DNA of 19,578 nt from LMUY01 sp964242925 (GTDB taxonomy: Bacteria > Pseudomonadota > Alphaproteobacteria > Acetobacterales > Acetobacteraceae): the NCBI GenBank assembly GCA_964242925.1, contig CAXTBW010000084.1, positions 1 through 19,578 on the forward strand, written 5' to 3'. The position numbers were made by a program, and so were the translations under genes. The notes under the pieces were generated by a model. It searched no databases. It was not told the DNA's origin and saw only the letters and a list, made by a program, of their open reading frames with translations. Of this stretch, positions 16,761 to 19,578 are shown one piece after another; the first letter of the stretch is position 1, and the number at the start of each line of letters is the position of its first letter.

Positions 16761-17870
16761 TCAGGCGGCCCTGCGGAATTCAGTGAGCATGTCGTCCCCT
16801 ATCGGCCGCGCGCCGGTCCGGATGAAGCGCGGCATGTCGGCCAGCCGCACGATGCCGAAAGCCTGCGCCGCCGGCCAGCCGTCGCCGCCGACGATGGCCG
16901 GCGCGTGGAACCAGGCGATGCGGTCCACCAGCCCGTCGCGCAGCAGCCCGGCGGCGAGCTTGGCGCCGCCCTCCACCAGCACGCGGGTCAATCCCAAGCC
17001 GCCCAGCGCCTGCATCGCGGCGGCCAGGTCGACGCCGCGCTCGCCGCCGCCAGCGTCGATCAGTCGCACGCCGGCGTCGGTGAAGGCGTGACGGCGGTCG
17101 GACGGCACGCCGTCGCGGTGGACGATCCAGGTCGGGTCGGCCGATGCGGTGGCGACCAGCTTGGCGGTCAGCCGGGTGCGGAGATGGCTGTCCACCACGA
17201 TGCGGACGATCGGCGTGTTGCGGAAACCGGGGATGCGGCAGGTCAGCATCGGGTTGTCCGCGGTGACGGTGCCGATCCCCGCCATCACCGCGTCGCTGCG
17301 GCCGCGCATGGCGTGGGCCGCCTCGCGCGCCGAGGCGCCGGTGATCCACTGGCTCTCGCCGTTGTGGGCGCCGATGCGGCCGTCCAGCGTGGTGGCGAGC
17401 TTCAGGGTGACCAGCGGGCGGCCGTGGCGGATGCGGTGCAGGAAGCCGGCCTGCAGCTCGTCCGCCTCCTCCGCCAGCACGCCGGTTTCCACCGTGACGC
17501 CCGCGGCGCGCAGCCGGGCAATGCCGGCGCCGTCGACGCGGGGGTCCGGGTCGGCGCCGGCAATCACGACGCGGGCGACCCCGGCCGCAATGAGCGCCTC
17601 CGTGCAGGGAGGGGTCTGTCCGGTGTGGTTGCACGGCTCGAGCGTCACGTAGGCGTCGGCGCCGCGTGCGGCATCGCCCGCCATGGCCAGCGCCTGCGTT
17701 TCCGCATGGGGACGGCCGCCCGGCTGGGTGCGGCCGCGGCCGACCACCAGGCCGTCGCGCACGATGACGCAGCCAACCGAGGGGTTCGGCCAGGTCGTTC
17801 CGAGCCCGCGCCGGGCCAGCGCCAAGGCGGCGCGCATGTGGGCGGCGCGCATGTGGGTTGGGTCGGTCAC
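16761..17870 (-). CDS. ribD: Bifunctional riboflavin deaminase/reductase RibD
   Basis: This 369-aa enzyme carries out the deamination and NADPH-dependent ribose reduction that follow GTP cyclohydrolase II. The deaminase domain (~10-145) has HAETQAL (HAE at 55-57, zinc ligand and catalytic Glu) and EPCNHTGQTPPCTEAL (zinc Cys80 and Cys89). The reductase domain (~150-365) has KLATTLDGRIGAHNGESQWITG, GIGTVTADNPMLTCR and VLVEGGAKLAAGLL. All catalytic residues are present. The start is GTG at 17870, overlapping the nrdR stop as GTGA. The N-terminus carries a perfect 15-nt tandem duplication giving HMRAA twice. It is the first rib gene of the operon. Confidence 0.96.
   Translation of the reverse strand: MTDPTHMRAAHMRAALALARRGLGTTWPNPSVGCVIVRDGLVVGRGRTQPGGRPHAETQALAMAGDAARGADAYVTLEPCNHTGQTPPCTEALIAAGVARVVIAGADPDPRVDGAGIARLRAAGVTVETGVLAEEADELQAGFLHRIRHGRPLVTLKLATTLDGRIGAHNGESQWITGASAREAAHAMRGRSDAVMAGIGTVTADNPMLTCRIPGFRNTPIVRIVVDSHLRTRLTAKLVATASADPTWIVHRDGVPSDRRHAFTDAGVRLIDAGGGERGVDLAAAMQALGGLGLTRVLVEGGAKLAAGLLRDGLVDRIAWFHAPAIVGGDGWPAAQAFGIVRLADMPRFIRTGARPIGDDMLTEFRRAA
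17826..17857. repeat. 15-nt tandem duplication inside the ribD 5' end
   Basis: Two perfect copies of a 15-nt unit, GCGGCGCGCATGTGG on the plus strand, lie at 17827-17841 and 17842-17856. They encode HMRAA-HMRAA near the RibD N-terminus. RibD family members normally show one such helix start before the ALALA segment, so the duplication is likely recent. Confidence 0.85.
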
Positions 17871-18331
17871 AAGAGGGACTTGGGTTCGTCCAGCGATCCC
17901 AGGAAGGCCTCGAAGTCCTTCGCCTCGCGGAAATTGCGGTAGACGCTGGCGAAGCGGACGTAGGCCACCGCGTCAACGTCCTTCAGCGTCTCCATCACCA
18001 TCTCGCCGACCTGCTTGGAGGGGATGTCGTTCTCGCCGGACGCTTCCAGTTGGCGGACCATCCCGGTGATGATGCGCTCGATCCGTTCCTCGTCCACCGG
18101 GCGCTTGCGCAGCGCGATGCGGACGGAGCGGGCGAGCTTGTCGCGGTCGAACGCGACGCGGCGGCCGTCGGATTTCAGCACCGTCAGCTCGCGGAGCTGG
18201 ACGCGTTCGACGGTGGTGAAGCGTTGCCCGCAGCCGATGCAGGAACGGCGGCGCCGGATGGCGGACGCGTCGTCGGTGGGACGGCTGTCCTTCACCTGCG
18301 TGTCGTCATGTCCGCAGAAGGGGCACCTCAT
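17867..18331 (-). CDS. nrdR: Transcriptional repressor NrdR
   Basis: This 154-aa, ATP/dATP-sensing repressor controls ribonucleotide reductase genes. It has the N-terminal zinc ribbon MRCPFC...CIGC (Cys3, Cys6, Cys31, Cys34) with the DNA-binding RRRRSC and RFTTVERV segments. An ATP-cone domain spans about residues 46-136 (LTVLKSDGRRVAFDRDKLARSVRIALRKRPV). Full length, with the usual YVRFASVYRNFREAKDF end. The ATG has only a weak upstream ribosome site. No NrdR-box pair was seen nearby, so it is unlikely to control this operon itself. The nrdR-ribD linkage is widespread. Confidence 0.97.
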   Translation of the reverse strand: MRCPFCGHDDTQVKDSRPTDDASAIRRRRSCIGCGQRFTTVERVQLRELTVLKSDGRRVAFDRDKLARSVRIALRKRPVDEERIERIITGMVRQLEASGENDIPSKQVGEMVMETLKDVDAVAYVRFASVYRNFREAKDFEAFLGSLDEPKSLL

Positions 18332-18373
18332 GCGAGCGCTTCACGGTCACGCCACATAGCGACACAGTGCCTT

Positions 18374-18496
18374 ACCGTCTTGGCCGGACTTGATCCGGCC
18401 ACCCACGCCGCGCCATCCGCACCGTAACGCCAGTACTCGGACCACCTTTTCGCGCGATCCGCGTGGGTGCCCGGGTCAAGCCCGGGCGTGACGGTG
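18374..18496. repeat. Nested inverted-repeat element between glyA and nrdR
   Basis: The two ~36-nt arms, about 18374-18408 and 18461-18496, are near reverse complements (ACCGTC...GGCCACCCACGC against GCGTGGGTGCCC...GACGGT). Each arm is itself a hairpin. The left arm has TGGCCGGA/TCCGGCCA (18381-18388/18394-18401, 5-nt loop). The right arm has GCCCGGG/CCCGGGC (18469-18475/18481-18487, 5-nt loop). This resembles the dispersed CCGGGCTTGACCCGG-type repeats of alphaproteobacteria. It lies just after the glyA stop in the glyA-to-nrdR direction. It could terminate or attenuate glyA read-through or stabilise the glyA 3' end. Confidence 0.75.
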
Positions 18497-18518
18497 CGGG
18501 GGGTGGTGGGCTGAAGCG

Positions 18519-19578
18519 TCAATAGATCGGGAAGCGGGCGCATAGCTCACGCACGCGCGTGGCGACCGACGCCTCCACCGCGTCGTTGGACCCGTCGTTC
18601 GAGCGGGACAGGCCTTCCAGCACCTCGTTGATCATCACCGCCGTCTGGCGGAACTCGGCTACGCCGAAGCCGCGGGTGGTGGCGGCGGGGCTGCCCAGGC
18701 GGACGCCGCTGGTGATGGCGGGCTTGGCCGGGTCGAACGGGATCGCGTTCTTGTTGGCGGTGATCAGCGCGCGCTCCAGGCTCGCCTCGGCCGCCTTGCC
18801 CGTCGTGTTCTTCGGCCGCAAATCCACCAGCACCAGGTGGCAATCGGTGCCGCCGGTCACGATGTCGCAGCCCAACTCGCGCAACGTCTCGCCGAGCGCG
18901 CGGGCGTTGTCGAGCACGGCCTGCTGATAAACCCGGAACTCGGGCCGCAGCGCCTCGCCGAACGCGGCCGCCTTGCCGGCAATCACGTGCATCAACGGCC
19001 CGCCCTGCAGGCCGGGGAACACGGCGGAGTTGATCTTCTTCGCCAACGCCTCGTCGTTGGTCAGGATCATGCCGCCGCGCGGGCCGCGCAGCGTCTTGTG
19101 CGTGGTCGTTGTCACCACGTGCGCGTGCCCGATCGGCGACGGGTAGAGCCCGGCCGCCACCAGCCCGGCGTAATGCGCCATGTCCACCAGGAAGATCGCG
19201 CCAACCTCGTCCGCCACCTGCCGGATGCGGGCAAAATCGATGGCGCGCGGGTAGGCGGACCCGCCGGCGATGATCATCTTCGGCCGCTCGGCGCGGGCCA
19301 GGCGCTCCAGCTCCTCGTAGTCCAGCAGGCCGTCGTCCCGCCGCACGCCATACTGGATGGCGCGGAACCACTTGCCGGACAGGTTGGGCGCGGCGCCGTG
19401 GGTCAGGTGGCCGCCGGCGGCCAGGCTCATGCCCAGCACGGTGTCGCCGGGCTGGATGGTGGCCAGCATCACCGCCTGGTTCGCCTGCGCGCCGGAGTGC
19501 GGCTGCACGTTGGCGAAGCCGCAGCCGAAGATCGCCTTCGCCCGCTCGATCGCCAGCGTCTCGGCCACGTCCACCTCG
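18519..19578 (-). CDS. glyA: Serine hydroxymethyltransferase, 5' end outside window
   Basis: The C-terminal ~352 residues of a protein that is usually ~420-435 aa; the frame stays open to the window edge. It opens with VDVAETLAIERAKAIFG, which in the family follows a GCE motif about 60-70 residues from the start. Landmarks are NVQPHSGAQANQAV, GGHLTHGA, FLVDMAHYAGLVAAG, the PLP-lysine motif VVTTTTHKTLRGPRGG, INSAVFPGLQGGP and SGVRLGSPAATTRGF. It interconverts serine and glycine with tetrahydrofolate. The C-terminus is complete. An ATG/GTG inside the fragment is not the real start. The glyA-nrdR-ribD order is common in alphaproteobacteria. Confidence 0.97.
   Translation of the reverse strand, partial: EVDVAETLAIERAKAIFGCGFANVQPHSGAQANQAVMLATIQPGDTVLGMSLAAGGHLTHGAAPNLSGKWFRAIQYGVRRDDGLLDYEELERLARAERPKMIIAGGSAYPRAIDFARIRQVADEVGAIFLVDMAHYAGLVAAGLYPSPIGHAHVVTTTTHKTLRGPRGGMILTNDEALAKKINSAVFPGLQGGPLMHVIAGKAAAFGEALRPEFRVYQQAVLDNARALGETLRELGCDIVTGGTDCHLVLVDLRPKNTTGKAAEASLERALITANKNAIPFDPAKPAITSGVRLGSPAATTRGFGVAEFRQTAVMINEVLEGLSRSNDGSNDAVEASVATRVRELCARFPIY

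Noticed and set aside
16155..17942. Plus-strand open frame of 595 codons opposite ribE and ribD
   Set aside because: It spans two well-supported genes antisense, and its composition is typical of GC-rich antisense frames.
18332..18518. FMN riboswitch or NrdR box upstream of nrdR-ribD
   Set aside because: The gap is filled by a dispersed inverted repeat. No RFN-type conserved helices or paired NrdR boxes could be recognised.

Overview
The window is dense, GC-rich bacterial DNA that most resembles an alphaproteobacterium, probably of the Acetobacteraceae type. I base this on the GC content and third-position bias, the nrdR-ribD-ribE-ribB-ribH-nusB-thiL order downstream of glyA, and the many 1-4 nt start/stop overlaps. 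No database search was possible, so the taxonomy is inference. Both ends cut genes: the left edge cuts smc and the right edge cuts glyA. I saw no rRNA, tRNA, CRISPR array, transposase or phage gene.

Left part (1-5470). The 3' end of smc (+) converges on a minus-strand pair, glgP followed by a Uma2-family nuclease-like gene, joined by an ATGA overlap. A secreted or membrane-anchored Tim44-like protein is transcribed divergently from glgP. It ends at a convergent junction that holds a GC-rich palindromic repeat pair.

Middle part (5471-12012). This is a two-armed locus around a 108-nt divergent intergenic region. Leftward run two tandem, overlapping flavin-dependent monooxygenases of the NtaA/SnaA/DszA (luciferase-like) group. 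Rightward runs a complete four-gene ABC importer of the polyamine type (Tat-exported binding protein, two permeases, ATPase), with every junction overlapping. The likely logic is import of a small, probably nitrogen- or sulfur-containing organic compound and its oxidative cleavage with reduced flavin. No flavin reductase is encoded here. This is the best candidate for an uncharacterised metabolic system.

Accessory patch (12013-13126). A second type of palindromic repeat is followed by two unrecognised minus-strand genes of visibly lower GC. One is a small membrane protein. The other is a secreted protein built of two copies of a four-cysteine module.

Right part (13127-19578). A tightly packed minus-strand operon, nrdR-ribD-ribE-ribB(X)-ribH-nusB-thiL, lies downstream of glyA and is separated from it by a third type of palindromic repeat. 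It supplies most riboflavin biosynthesis steps, a ribonucleotide-reductase repressor, an antitermination factor and thiamine phosphate kinase. The RibB protein carries a C-terminal GTP-cyclohydrolase-II-like domain with no cysteine at all, so it should not provide the first pathway step. A separate ribA is expected elsewhere.
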